Shown piece after piece: positions 34,289 to 43,788 of a DNA stretch of 64,000 bases. The number at the start of each line of letters is the position of its first letter. Position 1 is the first letter of the stretch. A program made the position numbers and the translations under genes. The notes beneath the pieces were generated by a model. The model saw nothing but the letters and a program-made list of their open reading frames with translations, was not told the origin of the DNA and searched no databases. The stretch lies in NCBI RefSeq assembly GCF_008705135.1, contig NZ_CP023694.1, forward strand, positions 7,229,001-7,293,000. Reading direction: 5' to 3'. The stretch is from Streptomyces coeruleorubidus (GTDB taxonomy: Bacteria; Actinomycetota; Actinomycetes; Streptomycetales; Streptomycetaceae).

Positions 34289-35374
34289 ATGTCCGTCAGC
34301 GGAGCCGAAGGAGGCCTCCCGGCCGCCGGTGGGCGCCGCCGGCGTGGTCCCGGGATGACCGAGGTCGCGCGGGCCGCCGGCGTGTCGCAGAAGACGGTGT
34401 CGCGGGTCGTCAACGGCGAACCGCACGTCAGCCCGGAGGTGCGCGACCGCGTCCTGCGGGCCATCCGCGAACTGGACTACCGTCCCAACACCGCCGCCCG
34501 CGCCCTGCTCCTCGGCCGCTACCGCCGGATCGGCGTGGTCTCGCTGGGCAGTTCGCTCTACGGCCCGTCGACCCTGCTCATCGCCCTGGAGCGGGCGATG
34601 CAGCGCGCCGGGTACTCCGTCGCCCTGGCCAGCACCCTGGAAGGGCAGAAGGTCTCGGCCGCCGTGGACGCGTTGCTGGAGCAGGGCGTGGACGGGATCG
34701 TGCTGTCCGAGCCCATCGACGACGGCACGCCGCTCAGACTGAGCGCCGACGTGCCGGTGGTCAGCCTCGGCGAGGGTGTCGAGCTGACGCCGGGCACGAG
34801 TGCCGTGGTCGGCGGCGACGGTGTCGCGGCCGCCCGGATGGCCACCGAGCACCTGCTCTCCCTGGGCCACCGCACCGTCTGGCACCTGCCGGGCCCGCAG
34901 GACTGGTGGGCCGCCCGCGACCGCCTGCGCGGCTGGCGCGAGGCCCTCACCGCCGCCGGCGCACCCGAGCCGCCCCTGCCGTCACCGGGCGACTGGAGCC
35001 CGGCCTCAGGCTACGCAGCCGGACGGCAGCTCGCCGAACTCTCCGACATCACGGCCGTGTTCGCCGCCAACGACGACATGGCCATCGGCGCCCTGCGCGC
35101 GTTCGCCGACGCGGGCCGCGCCGTCCCCGGTGACGTGAGTGTCGTCGGCTACGACGACATCCCCGCCGCCGCCTATCTCTCCCCGCCGCTGACCACCGTC
35201 CGGCAGAACTTCGCCGCCGTCGCCGACCGCGCCGTCGACGTACTGATCGCCCTGATCGAGGGCCGCCCCGCCCCGGCCGAACCATCCGGCCAGGCAGTCG
35301 AGTTGACCGTACGGGCCTCCACCGGGCCGGTACGCGACCAGGGCCCCGTGCCCCACCCCGCCCCTGCTCCCTGA
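34289..35374 (+). CDS. LacI-family transcriptional regulator
   Basis: A 361-residue repressor. After a 22-residue Gly-rich leader, the helix-turn-helix TEVARAAGVSQKTVSRVVNG and hinge helix region LDYRPNTAARALL follow. The effector domain has the usual VVSLG, GVDGIVLSEP, VVGGDGVAAARMATEHL and VVGYDDIPAAAYLSPPLTTV stretches. It should bind the two palindromes in front of its own gene. The second ABC importer and GH42 gene follow in the same direction after 144 bases and are probably under its control, by readthrough or by weaker sites I could not see. Confidence 0.93.
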   Translation: MSVSGAEGGLPAAGGRRRRGPGMTEVARAAGVSQKTVSRVVNGEPHVSPEVRDRVLRAIRELDYRPNTAARALLLGRYRRIGVVSLGSSLYGPSTLLIALERAMQRAGYSVALASTLEGQKVSAAVDALLEQGVDGIVLSEPIDDGTPLRLSADVPVVSLGEGVELTPGTSAVVGGDGVAAARMATEHLLSLGHRTVWHLPGPQDWWAARDRLRGWREALTAAGAPEPPLPSPGDWSPASGYAAGRQLAELSDITAVFAANDDMAIGALRAFADAGRAVPGDVSVVGYDDIPAAAYLSPPLTTVRQNFAAVADRAVDVLIALIEGRPAPAEPSGQAVELTVRASTGPVRDQGPVPHPAPAP

Positions 35375-35518
35375 CCGCCCCCGCCCCTACGACCGTCAGC
35401 GTTCCCGCCGACACGGCGCCCCCGCCGGCCGGTGCGGTCCGCCCTGCCCGCGTGCGCTGTCCGGGACGGCCGCCGCACGCCCCGCCCGCCCGTAGCCGCA
35501 CCACGTGAGGAGTCACGT

Positions 35519-36868
35519 GTGTCCACCCCCATGCCCCCCAGCCCTCCGACCCGCCGCGCCCTGCTGCGCGGTGCCCTCGGCCTCGGTACGGCCGCCGCAC
35601 TCTCCGCCTGCGGCGGCGGCAGCACCACGCCCCGCACCTCCGGCGACGTCACCCTCTCCCTGTGGACCCACGACCCGGGCTACGAGGACTTCTTCGTCAA
35701 GGGCGTCCCGGAGGCCGACCGCGCCACCGACTTCCGCTACCACCTGAAGGTGACCCGCTCCGGCCCCCCGGACATCGTCACCAAGCTGCTCGCCCAGGCC
35801 GTCGCCGGACGCGGCACACCCGACCTGGTGGGCTTCGAGATCGGCAGCTTCCCGCGCATGCTGCGCGGCGACATCTCCGAACGGCTGCTGCACGACTTCA
35901 CCCCCGACATCGAGGCCGTACCCGGTCTGAAGGACGACCTGCTGCCGGCCCGCACCGCCCCCTTCAGCAAGGACGGCCGCGTCTACGCCTTCGACTCGGA
36001 CACCCCGATGGTCGTCTACTTCTACCGCGACGACCTCTTCGACAAGTACGACGTCCCCGCTGACGTCGGCACGTGGGAGGAGTTCGCCGAGGCCGGCGCC
36101 CGGGTGTACCGGGACCACCGCGCCTCGCTGTGCGTCGTCTCCACGGCGGGCAGTGACCCGACCCAGGTCGTGCAGTCCTTCCAGATGCTCCTCTACCAGC
36201 GCGGCGGCGCGTTCTTCGACGCCGACGGGGAACTGCTCCTCGACTCGCCGGAGGCCGAGGAGGTGCTGCGTTTCCTGCGCGAGGGTCTGCGCAACGGCTT
36301 CGTCGTCGATGTCTCCGACTACTACGGGGCCGCCATGCAGACCGCCCTGAAACAGGGCCGGGTCATCGGCCTGCCCATGGCCATCTGGTACAAGAACTAC
36401 GGCCTGGTGCCCAACGTGCCCGAACAGAAGGGCAAGTGGCGGGTGCGTGCCCTGCCCCGGTTCACCAACGGAGGCGGGGTGACCGCCGCGCTCGGCGGCA
36501 CCGGCTTCGGCGTCGTCGAGGACAAGGCCAACACCCGCGCGGCCACGGAATTCCTCTTCAAGACCTGGCTCACCCACGACGGCCAGGTCCGCCGTTTCAC
36601 CGAGACCGGCTATCTGCCCACCCGCCGGTCCGTGTACGACGATCCGCGCCTGGGCGGCTACGAGGACGACTTCTGCGGCGGACAGCGGCTCTTCCGTCTC
36701 TACCGCTCCCTGCTGCCGGACGTACCGCCGTTCCACCAGAGCCCCGACCAGTCGATCCTCTACGACGTCCTCGCCGGCAACCTGCTGCGCGCGTACCGCG
36801 GGGCTCTGTCGCCGCGGGAGGCGCTGCGGCAGACCGCGGCGGACTTCCATGACCAGGCCGGGCGGTAA
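35519..36868 (+). CDS. Sugar-binding lipoprotein of the second ABC importer
   Basis: A 449-residue family 1 solute-binding protein. GTG 35519 stands six bases after GAGGAG. The signal has an RR pair (TRRALLRG) before a hydrophobic stretch and a lipobox ALSAC with Cys31, so it may be a Tat-exported lipoprotein. The mature part has DVTLSLWTHDPGYEDFF and AFDSDTPMVVYFYRDDLFDKY, typical of oligosaccharide binders. Two permease genes and a GH42 beta-galactosidase follow, which suggests a galactoside ligand. Confidence 0.92.
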   Translation: MSTPMPPSPPTRRALLRGALGLGTAAALSACGGGSTTPRTSGDVTLSLWTHDPGYEDFFVKGVPEADRATDFRYHLKVTRSGPPDIVTKLLAQAVAGRGTPDLVGFEIGSFPRMLRGDISERLLHDFTPDIEAVPGLKDDLLPARTAPFSKDGRVYAFDSDTPMVVYFYRDDLFDKYDVPADVGTWEEFAEAGARVYRDHRASLCVVSTAGSDPTQVVQSFQMLLYQRGGAFFDADGELLLDSPEAEEVLRFLREGLRNGFVVDVSDYYGAAMQTALKQGRVIGLPMAIWYKNYGLVPNVPEQKGKWRVRALPRFTNGGGVTAALGGTGFGVVEDKANTRAATEFLFKTWLTHDGQVRRFTETGYLPTRRSVYDDPRLGGYEDDFCGGQRLFRLYRSLLPDVPPFHQSPDQSILYDVLAGNLLRAYRGALSPREALRQTAADFHDQAGR

Positions 36869-36886
36869 TGCGGCCGCATCGCCGCT

Positions 36887-36923
36887 GTGGCTCGTCGCGC
36901 AGTTCCCCGCGCCCCTGAGGGCG
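36887..36923 (+). repeat. Second copy of the Streptomyces intergenic repeat
   Basis: This copy sits between the binding-protein stop and the permease start and differs by one base from 27836-27872. It contains GCGCAGTTCCCCGCGC, which can fold as a small hairpin and might lower expression of the permeases relative to the binding protein. Confidence 0.85.
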
Positions 36924-36956
36924 CTGCCGAACTCGGCGGATCAGGAGTAACCCACC

Positions 36957-37895
36957 ATGACTACGACCGTTGCCGGGCCACCCGGCACCGCACGCACGCA
37001 CGACGCCCCGGGCCGGGAAAAACACGGCCCCCACACGTCCTGGGCCCCCTACCTCTTCATCTCCCCCTTCTATCTCCTCTACGTCCTGTTCATGCTGATC
37101 CCGGTCGGCGCCTCGGTGTGGCTGAGCCTCACCGAGTGGGTGGGGCTCGGCACCCCGCACTGGGTGGGGCTGCGCAACTACCGGCTGCTCGCCACCGACA
37201 TCAGCTTCCACCGGGCCCTCGGCAACACCGCCGTGTTCGTGCTGGTCGCGGTGTGTGCCGTCGTCCCGCTGGCGCTGCTGATCGCCCAGGCCCTCAACAC
37301 CCGCGGCCTGCGCGTACGGGACCTGTGGCGCACCGCCTACTTCGTGCCGATCGTGGTCTCGCCCATCCTCGTCGCCCTCGTCTTCGGCCTGATCTTCGAC
37401 CGGCAGTTCGGACTCGCGAACGCGGTGCTGCGCGCCCTCTTCGGCACCGGCGGGGTCGACTGGCTCGGCGATCCGAGCCTGGCCAAGGTGAGCATCGCCC
37501 TGGTGATGCTGTGGCGCTGGACCGGCTACCTCACCGTCTTCTTCCTCGCCGGCCTCCAGAACGTGCCCCGGGAGCTGTACGAGGCCGCCGCCCTCGACGG
37601 GGCCGGGCGGCTGCGCACCTTCACCACCGTCACCCTGCCGGCGCTGAAGCCGGTGACGGCGTTCGTCGTCGTCACGTCCTTCATCGGCGCGGCCCAGATC
37701 TTCGAGGAGCCGTACCTGCTGACCGGCGGCGGACCGGCCGAGTCCACCCTGTCCGTGACCATGTTCATCTACCGGGCGGCCTTCCAGCGCCAGCAGTTCG
37801 GCTACGCCGCCGCCGCGGCCGTCGTGCTCTTCGTTCTCGTCTTCGGCCTCAGCCGGCTCTTCAACCGTCTCCTCGGCATCGGGAGGGCCGCCTGA
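36957..37895 (+). CDS. ABC sugar permease, MalF type (second importer)
   Basis: A 312-residue permease with six helices after a 30-residue soluble leader. The EAA loop is ELYEAAALDGAGRLRTF. AGGAG lies 8-12 bases before the ATG. Its TGA overlaps the next ATG (TGATG), so the two permeases are coupled. No ATPase is nearby, again pointing to a shared ATPase elsewhere in the genome. Confidence 0.93.
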   Translation: MTTTVAGPPGTARTHDAPGREKHGPHTSWAPYLFISPFYLLYVLFMLIPVGASVWLSLTEWVGLGTPHWVGLRNYRLLATDISFHRALGNTAVFVLVAVCAVVPLALLIAQALNTRGLRVRDLWRTAYFVPIVVSPILVALVFGLIFDRQFGLANAVLRALFGTGGVDWLGDPSLAKVSIALVMLWRWTGYLTVFFLAGLQNVPRELYEAAALDGAGRLRTFTTVTLPALKPVTAFVVVTSFIGAAQIFEEPYLLTGGGPAESTLSVTMFIYRAAFQRQQFGYAAAAAVVLFVLVFGLSRLFNRLLGIGRAA

Positions 37896-38713
37896 TGACC
37901 CGCACCCGCATACCCCTCTACGGCGCACTGGTCCTGCTGCTCGCGGGCTTCCTCGCCCCGCTGGTGTGGGCGCTGAGCGGCTCGTTCAAACCGCGCGGCG
38001 ACATCTTCGGCTACCCGCCGGAACTCGTCCCCGACCCGTTCACCCTCGACAACTACCGCACCCTGCTCACCGACCAGCCCTTCGGCCGCTGGTTCCTGAT
38101 GAGCACGGTCGTCGCCGTCGTCGCCACCACCGTCTCGGTCTTCGTGTGCGCGCTCGCCGGCTACGGCTTCGCCAAGTTCCGTTTCGCGGGCAGGCGGCTG
38201 CTGTTCGACGTCATGTTCAGCTCGCTGTCGGTCCCGTTCGCGGTGATCCTCGTGCCGCTGTTCGTGATCCTCGTCAAGACCGGGCTCGGCAGCCCGTGGT
38301 TCGCGCTGATCGTGCCCTGGGTGGCGCCCGCGTTCGGGATCTTCATGATGCAGCAGTACATCGTGCAGTCCATCCCGGACTCGGTGCTGGAGGCCGCAAG
38401 GATCGACGGGGCGAGCGAGTTCGGCATCTTCCGGACCATCGTGCTGCCCCTGCTGCGGCCCTCACTGGGCGCCCTGGCCGTCTGGCAGTTCCTCCAGAGC
38501 TACAACAGCTTCCTGTGGCCGCTGGTGCTGGTCTCCGACAGCTCCCAGTACACCCTGCCGCTCGGCCTCCAGACCCTGTTCGTGTCGGAGCAACGGCAGT
38601 ACGACCTCGTGCTCGCCGGAGCCGTCCTCGCCGTCCTGCCGGCCGTCGCCCTCTTCGTGCTGCTGCGCAAACAGCTCCTCGAAGGCCTGTCCACGGGCGC
38701 GGTCAAAGGCTGA
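37895..38713 (+). CDS. ABC sugar permease, MalG type (second importer)
   Basis: A 272-residue permease with six helices. The EAA loop reads SVLEAARIDGASEFGIF and the C terminus LLEGLSTGAVKG is standard. It is coupled to the MalF-type gene by a one-base overlap and followed after 29 bases by the beta-galactosidase gene, so all four genes form one transport-and-cleave operon. Confidence 0.93.
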   Translation: MTRTRIPLYGALVLLLAGFLAPLVWALSGSFKPRGDIFGYPPELVPDPFTLDNYRTLLTDQPFGRWFLMSTVVAVVATTVSVFVCALAGYGFAKFRFAGRRLLFDVMFSSLSVPFAVILVPLFVILVKTGLGSPWFALIVPWVAPAFGIFMMQQYIVQSIPDSVLEAARIDGASEFGIFRTIVLPLLRPSLGALAVWQFLQSYNSFLWPLVLVSDSSQYTLPLGLQTLFVSEQRQYDLVLAGAVLAVLPAVALFVLLRKQLLEGLSTGAVKG

Positions 38714-38742
38714 ACCCCCGTCACATCGGTTGAAGGAGAAGC

Positions 38743-40803
38743 ATGTTCGAACTGCCCCGACGCGTCCTGTTCGGTGCCGCCTACTACCACGAGTACCAGC
38801 CGTACGAACGCCTCAAGGACGACCTCGACCTGATGGCCGAGGCCCGCTTCTCGGTGATCCGGGTCGGCGAGTCCGTCTGGTCCACCTGGGAGCCGGAGAA
38901 CGGCCGCTTCGACCTCGACTGGCTCCAGCCCGTCCTGGACGGCGCCCACGAGCGGGGCATCTCGGTCATCCTCGGGACGCCCACGTACGCGGTACCGCCC
39001 TGGCTGGCCCGGCAGTACCCGGAGATCACGGGGGAGACCCGCACCGGCGAGCGCATCGGCTGGGGCGCCCGGCAGGAGGTCGACTTCACCCACCCCGCGT
39101 TCCGCTTCCACGCCGAGCGGATCATCCGCAGGATCACCGAACGGTACGCCGGCCACCCGGCGGTCATCGGCTACCAGGTCGACAACGAACCGGGCCTCCA
39201 CCTCTTCCACAACCACGGCGTCTTCCAGCGCTTCACCGACGAACTGCGTGAGCGGTACGGCGACGTGGAGACACTCAACCGCGAGTGGGGCCTGGTCTAC
39301 TGGTCGCACCGGCTGTCCACCTGGGCCGACCTGTGGACCCCGGACGGCAACGCCCAGCCGCAGTACGACCTCGCGTGGCGGCGCTTCCAGGCCCGGCTCA
39401 CCACCGAGTTCATCGCCTGGCAGGCCGACATCGTCCGCGAGTACGCCCGGCCCGGCCAGTTCGTCACGACCTGCATCTCCTACGACCGCCAGGGCGTCGA
39501 GGACGACCGGCTCACCGACCGCCTCGACGTCACCGCGGGCAACCCGTACTACACGATGCAGGACGCCCTCGCCGTGCCCGACACGGGCGCCGCCGGGCAG
39601 GACTGGACGACCAACGGCACCTGGGCGCTGTACCGCAGCGCCGACCGCATGTACTCCTCCCGCCAGGAGCCGTTCCTGGTCACCGAGACCAACGCGCAGG
39701 CCATCAGCGGACCGTGGGACAACCGCCCCGCCTACGACGGCCAATGGCGGCAGGCGGCCTGGGCGCTGATCTCCCGCGGTGCCTCGATGATCGAGTACTG
39801 GCACTGGCACACCCTGCACTTCGGCACCGAGACCTACTGGGGCGGCATCCTCCCGCACAACGGGCGCCCCGGCCGCGTCTACCGCGAACTGGCGGCGCTG
39901 GGAGGCGAGTTGGAGAAGGCCGGTGACCTCGTCGCGTCCCTCACCCCGGACGCCGACGTCGCCTTCCTCTACGACGGGCCCAGCAAGTGGGCGCTCCAGG
40001 GCCAGCCGCCGCTGGCCGGCCCCGACGGAGGCCCGGACGGGCGGTCGTACGAGAGGATCTTCGACGCCTTCTACCACGGTGCCTTCGACGCCGGCCTCCA
40101 GGCGCGCGTCCTGCACCCCGGGCAGCTCCCGGACGCCGATCTGCCCCCGCTCCTGGTCGTCCCCGCCTACTACGCCGCCGACGACTCCGTCCTGGACCGG
40201 CTCCGCGCCCACGCCGAGGCCGGCGGCCATCTCGTGCTCGGCCCCCGCACCGGCTACGCCGACACCGAGGCCAGGGCCCGCACCGACCTCCAGCCGGGCC
40301 GACTGGCCGAGGCGGCCGGGGTGACGTACGACGAGTTCAGCAACCTGGCCGACCCGCTGCCCGTCACCGGCACGGACTCCCTCCCCCTCCCGGCCGACGC
40401 GCACGCCCTGCACTGGGCGGACGGGCTGCGGCCACAGGGCGCCGAGACGCTCGCGGCGTACACGCATCCGCACTTCGGACGCTGGCCCGCGGTCACCACA
40501 CACCGCCACGGCGCCGGGCGCGTCACCTACGTCGGTACCGTCCCCGACCCCGTCTTCGCCCGGGCCCTGTTCGACCGGTACGCGCCGGAGGGTGCCTGGC
40601 ACCCCGCACACCCGAGCGTCACGGCCACCTCGGCGACCGCCCGGGACGGTCGCCGCGTGCGCTTCCTGCACAACTGGTCGTGGGAGGAGGTGTCCGTGCC
40701 GGTGCCCACCGCCCTGCGCGACGCGCTGTCGGAGACCGTGTACGGCGACGCGGTGCCGCTCGGGCCGTGGGACGTGAAGGTCCTGCTGGAGGAGCAGAGC
40801 TAG
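38743..40803 (+). CDS. Glycoside hydrolase family 42 beta-galactosidase
   Basis: A 686-residue enzyme with the GH42 three-domain layout. The barrel starts LFGAAYYHEYQPYERLKDD; acid/base Glu149 lies in YQVDNEPGLH and nucleophile Glu315 in FLVTETNAQ. A trimerisation alpha/beta domain follows from about residue 400 and a small beta domain closes the chain. No signal peptide is present, so imported galactosides are the likely substrate. GGAG lies seven bases before the ATG. It is the last gene of the LacI-linked operon. Confidence 0.94.
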   Translation: MFELPRRVLFGAAYYHEYQPYERLKDDLDLMAEARFSVIRVGESVWSTWEPENGRFDLDWLQPVLDGAHERGISVILGTPTYAVPPWLARQYPEITGETRTGERIGWGARQEVDFTHPAFRFHAERIIRRITERYAGHPAVIGYQVDNEPGLHLFHNHGVFQRFTDELRERYGDVETLNREWGLVYWSHRLSTWADLWTPDGNAQPQYDLAWRRFQARLTTEFIAWQADIVREYARPGQFVTTCISYDRQGVEDDRLTDRLDVTAGNPYYTMQDALAVPDTGAAGQDWTTNGTWALYRSADRMYSSRQEPFLVTETNAQAISGPWDNRPAYDGQWRQAAWALISRGASMIEYWHWHTLHFGTETYWGGILPHNGRPGRVYRELAALGGELEKAGDLVASLTPDADVAFLYDGPSKWALQGQPPLAGPDGGPDGRSYERIFDAFYHGAFDAGLQARVLHPGQLPDADLPPLLVVPAYYAADDSVLDRLRAHAEAGGHLVLGPRTGYADTEARARTDLQPGRLAEAAGVTYDEFSNLADPLPVTGTDSLPLPADAHALHWADGLRPQGAETLAAYTHPHFGRWPAVTTHRHGAGRVTYVGTVPDPVFARALFDRYAPEGAWHPAHPSVTATSATARDGRRVRFLHNWSWEEVSVPVPTALRDALSETVYGDAVPLGPWDVKVLLEEQS

Positions 40804-40816
40804 CAACCGTCGCTTC

Positions 40817-40836
40817 CGGCCGGAAAGTTCCGGCCG
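40817..40836 (+). terminator. Hairpin after the beta-galactosidase gene
   Basis: CGGCCGGAA (40817-40825) pairs with TTCCGGCCG (40828-40836), 14 bases after the stop. The central bases would open to a larger loop. It probably ends the LacI-linked operon. Confidence 0.5.
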
Positions 40837-40928
40837 CCCGTTCGCTGGGCATCGTCTCAGGGGCGTGGGCCGCGCCGCCCCGGAGGGGGAGCGGGCGGGC
40901 CGTTCGGCCGGCGAAGGGATGAGAAGCC

Positions 40929-41867
40929 ATGACGTCACCGCTGCCCCCGGGAGAGACGCTGTCGCAGCCGGTGCTGAACCCGCCGGCGTCGGTCGCGGTG
41001 TTCCTCGTCGCCACGATCGACTCCGGCGGGGAAGCCGTCGTCCGGGAGGCGCTGGGGTCCCTCGCGGGCCTGGTGCGGTCCGTCGGCTTCCCCAGCCCCG
41101 ACGGCGGGTTGGGCTGCGTCGCCGGGATCGGATCCCGGGCCTGGGACCGGCTGTTCGGCGGCCCGCGGCCCGCCCGGCTGCACCCGTTCCGCGAACTGGC
41201 CGGGCCCCGGCACCACGCCCCGGCCACCCCCGGCGACCTGTTCTTCCACATCAAGGCCGCCCGCACCGACCTGTGCTTCGCGCTGGCCGCCGAGCTCGTG
41301 CGGCGGCTGCGCGGCACGATCACCGTGCGGGACGAGACACAGGCGTTCTCGTACTTCGACTCGCGCAACCTCCTCGGCTTCGTCGACGGCACCGAGAACC
41401 CCGTCGGCCCGGCGGCGGCCGACGCGGCGCTGGTCGGCGCGGAGGATCCCGGCTTCCGCGGCGGCAGTTACGCGCTCGTGCAGAAGTACCTGCACGACGT
41501 GGACGCCTGGGAGGCCCTCGCCGTCGAGGCGCAGGAGAAGGTGATAGGCCGCAGCAAGCTCAGCAACCTCGAACTCGACGCGCCCGGCTCGCACAAGGAC
41601 GTCAACACCGTCCTGGGCCCGGACGGCTCGGAGCAGAAGATACTGCGGGCGGCGATGCCCTTCGGCAGGCCCGGGCACGGGGAGTTCGGCACGTACTTCG
41701 TGGCCTACGCGCGTACGCCGGACATACCCGAGACGATGCTGCGCAAGATGTTCCTCGGTGGTCCGGGCTCGGGCCCGGACCCGCTGCTGGACTACTCGCG
41801 GGCCGTCACCGGCAGCCTCTTCTTCGTGCCGCCGACGGAGTTCCTGGAGGCCTTGCCGGACAGCTGA
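40929..41867 (+). CDS. Dyp-type peroxidase, YfeX-like
   Basis: A 312-residue haem peroxidase. The GxxDG motif is GFVDG at 150-154 with catalytic Asp153; the proximal haem ligand should be His222 in PGSHKD, and Arg240 in KILRAAMPFG is the distal arginine. With no Tat or Sec signal and no encapsulin-targeting tail that I can see, it belongs to the cytoplasmic YfeX-type group. These oxidise dyes and porphyrinogens; physiological substrate unknown. It stands alone between two clusters and converges with the flippase-like gene across 16 bases. Confidence 0.92.
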   Translation: MTSPLPPGETLSQPVLNPPASVAVFLVATIDSGGEAVVREALGSLAGLVRSVGFPSPDGGLGCVAGIGSRAWDRLFGGPRPARLHPFRELAGPRHHAPATPGDLFFHIKAARTDLCFALAAELVRRLRGTITVRDETQAFSYFDSRNLLGFVDGTENPVGPAAADAALVGAEDPGFRGGSYALVQKYLHDVDAWEALAVEAQEKVIGRSKLSNLELDAPGSHKDVNTVLGPDGSEQKILRAAMPFGRPGHGEFGTYFVAYARTPDIPETMLRKMFLGGPGSGPDPLLDYSRAVTGSLFFVPPTEFLEALPDS

Positions 41868-41883
41868 CCGCCTCGGGGTGCCG

Positions 41884-42879
41884 TCAGAGCACCTTGCGGT
41901 GCAGAAGGGCCGACAGGACGAGGGCTCCCGGCAGGAGGGGGAGCCACACGGTCAGCACGCGGTAGCCGATGACGGTGGCCGTGGCGGTGGCCGCCGGGGC
42001 GCCGAACGCGGCCATGGTGAAGACGAGCGCGGCGTCCACGGGGCCGATGCCGCCCGGCGCGGGAACGGCCCCGACCGCGGTGCCGGCGACCAGCAGCGCG
42101 AGGACCACCTGCGCCCAGGACAGCGGCAGCCCCAGCGAGAAGCCGACCGTGGCGATCACACTGCCCTGGAGCAGCGGGGTGGCGGCCGCCCCGCCCCACA
42201 GGGCGAGCACACGGCAGGGCCGGGTGTGCAGTTCGCGGGCGTCGGTCAGCGCCGTGCGCAGGAAGCCGAGGACCGGGCGGCGCAGAGCCCGTACGGTCAC
42301 CAGCGTCACGGCGCTCGCGGCGAGCGCGAGCAGCGCACCGCCCGCCGCGAGGAGCAGCGTGCGGTCGTCCGGGACGAGCGCACCGAGCCGCAGGACGTCC
42401 GGGAACGCCACCAGGAACGCCAGCAGCACCACCGTCTTGGCGACCGGTTTGACCAGGGAGTACAGGGCGAGTGAGGCGGTGGCCCGGGGCAGGGGGATGC
42501 CGCGGCGCTGAAGGAAGCGCAGGGTGACGGCGTGCGCGCCGATGCCCGCCGGCAGCACCTGGTTCGCGGCACCGGCGGCGAACTGCGAGGCCACCAGCAG
42601 CCCGGGCGGCAGCCGCTCCGGCAGGGCGCCCTGCCGGACACAGGCGGCGGCCACCCACGTCAGGCAGGTGCAGACGAACGCGACGAGCAGCCACCCGGGG
42701 TCGGCCGAGGCCAGCCGGGCGGCCCCCTCGTCCACCGCACGCCGGTCGACCAGGGCCCATCCCCCGACCAGCAACAGCGGCAGCAGGGCCAGGACCGGCC
42801 GCACGAGCCGTGCGGCGGCGGGGAAGCGGCGGCGCGGTGCGGCGGGGAGCGGGGCGGGGAGCGTTTCGAGCCGGGACAC
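41884..42879 (-). CDS. Flippase-like membrane protein (lysylphosphatidylglycerol synthase TM family, UPF0104)
   Basis: A 331-residue protein with about eight membrane helices. Conserved family stretches are FAAGAANQVLPAGIGAHAVTLRFL and AVPAPGGIGPVDAALV, which match the AglD/MprF N-terminal fold. It lacks the soluble synthase domain of MprF. Members may move lipids or isoprenoid-linked sugars across the membrane; no substrate can be assigned. GTG start. The next gene upstream on the same strand is far enough away (164 bases) to suggest its own promoter. Confidence 0.85.
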   Translation of the reverse strand: MSRLETLPAPLPAAPRRRFPAAARLVRPVLALLPLLLVGGWALVDRRAVDEGAARLASADPGWLLVAFVCTCLTWVAAACVRQGALPERLPPGLLVASQFAAGAANQVLPAGIGAHAVTLRFLQRRGIPLPRATASLALYSLVKPVAKTVVLLAFLVAFPDVLRLGALVPDDRTLLLAAGGALLALAASAVTLVTVRALRRPVLGFLRTALTDARELHTRPCRVLALWGGAAATPLLQGSVIATVGFSLGLPLSWAQVVLALLVAGTAVGAVPAPGGIGPVDAALVFTMAAFGAPAATATATVIGYRVLTVWLPLLPGALVLSALLHRKVL

Positions 42880-43043
42880 GGCGTACGTCGTCCTTCCGCG
42901 TCACGCCCGGGGACGGGGCGGACGATGCAGGGCGAGTCAGGGGGACGCCGGAAACGTGCCCGGCCGGTGTGACGCGGGGGTGTCGGGCAGCGGAAGCGAG
43001 AAGGGCGGGAGAACGACACGGCCGGTTCCGTGAGGGGATGCGT

Positions 43044-43784
43044 CTACGCCGCGACGGACCCCGCCCCCGCCCCCGCCACCGGAAACCCCGGACTCCGCAG
43101 CACGCGCCTGTCCGCGTCCACCGCGAACACCTCGCAGTGCTCCCGGGCCGCCGCCCACTCGACGCCCTCCGTGCCCAGGGCGAACGCCGCCGTCGCGACC
43201 GTGTCCGCCTCGGTCAGGGTCGGGGCCACGACGGTCATGCTGATCAGGCCCGTCGCCGGGCGGCCCGTGCGGGCGTCGAGGATGTGGTCGCCGCGTTCGT
43301 AGCGGGCGGAGGTCGCGACGGCCCGGTCCGTGAGGTCCAGGACCGTGCAGAGCCGGTCGGCGTGTTCGGGGTGGCGTACGCCGACGCGCCAGGGGCCGCC
43401 GGAGGCGATCACGTCGCCGCCCGCGTTGAGGCAGAAGCGCCGCGCACCGGCCGCCCACAGCAGCTCCGCCCCCTTCTGCACCGACCAGCCCTTCACCACG
43501 GCGCAGGGGTCGAGGCCGCGGCCGGGCAGCCGGACGTCGAAGGCGCCGCCGGTCGCGATCCGGTACTCCTCGCACAGGTCCAGGACCTCGCGGAGCTCCG
43601 GGCCGGGGTCGCGCACCTCGCCCCGGTCCAGCCGTGACACCTCGCTGTCCGGCCGGAACGGGCTGAACCGCGCGTCGACCTCGCGCAGCCAGGCGAACAG
43701 GCCGTCCACCGGCGCCTCGGGGAAGCCCTCGTCGTCGATCCGTACCGACACCGGGAACCCCATGACGTGCTCGACGCGCCGCAT
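43044..43784 (-). CDS. apbE: FAD:protein FMN transferase (ApbE family)
   Basis: A 246-residue enzyme that attaches FMN covalently to a threonine or serine of target proteins. ApbE motifs are DSEVSRLDRG, CAVVKGWSVQKG, LNAGGDVIASG and the C-terminal TSARYERGDHILDARTG with ADTVATAAFALG for Mg binding. It lacks an obvious lipoprotein signal, unlike many ApbE proteins, so location is unclear. Its target is probably the FMN-binding protein encoded four bases upstream. Last gene of a three-gene operon. Confidence 0.92.
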   Translation of the reverse strand: MRRVEHVMGFPVSVRIDDEGFPEAPVDGLFAWLREVDARFSPFRPDSEVSRLDRGEVRDPGPELREVLDLCEEYRIATGGAFDVRLPGRGLDPCAVVKGWSVQKGAELLWAAGARRFCLNAGGDVIASGGPWRVGVRHPEHADRLCTVLDLTDRAVATSARYERGDHILDARTGRPATGLISMTVVAPTLTEADTVATAAFALGTEGVEWAAAREHCEVFAVDADRRVLRSPGFPVAGAGAGSVAA

Positions 43785-43788
43785 GCTC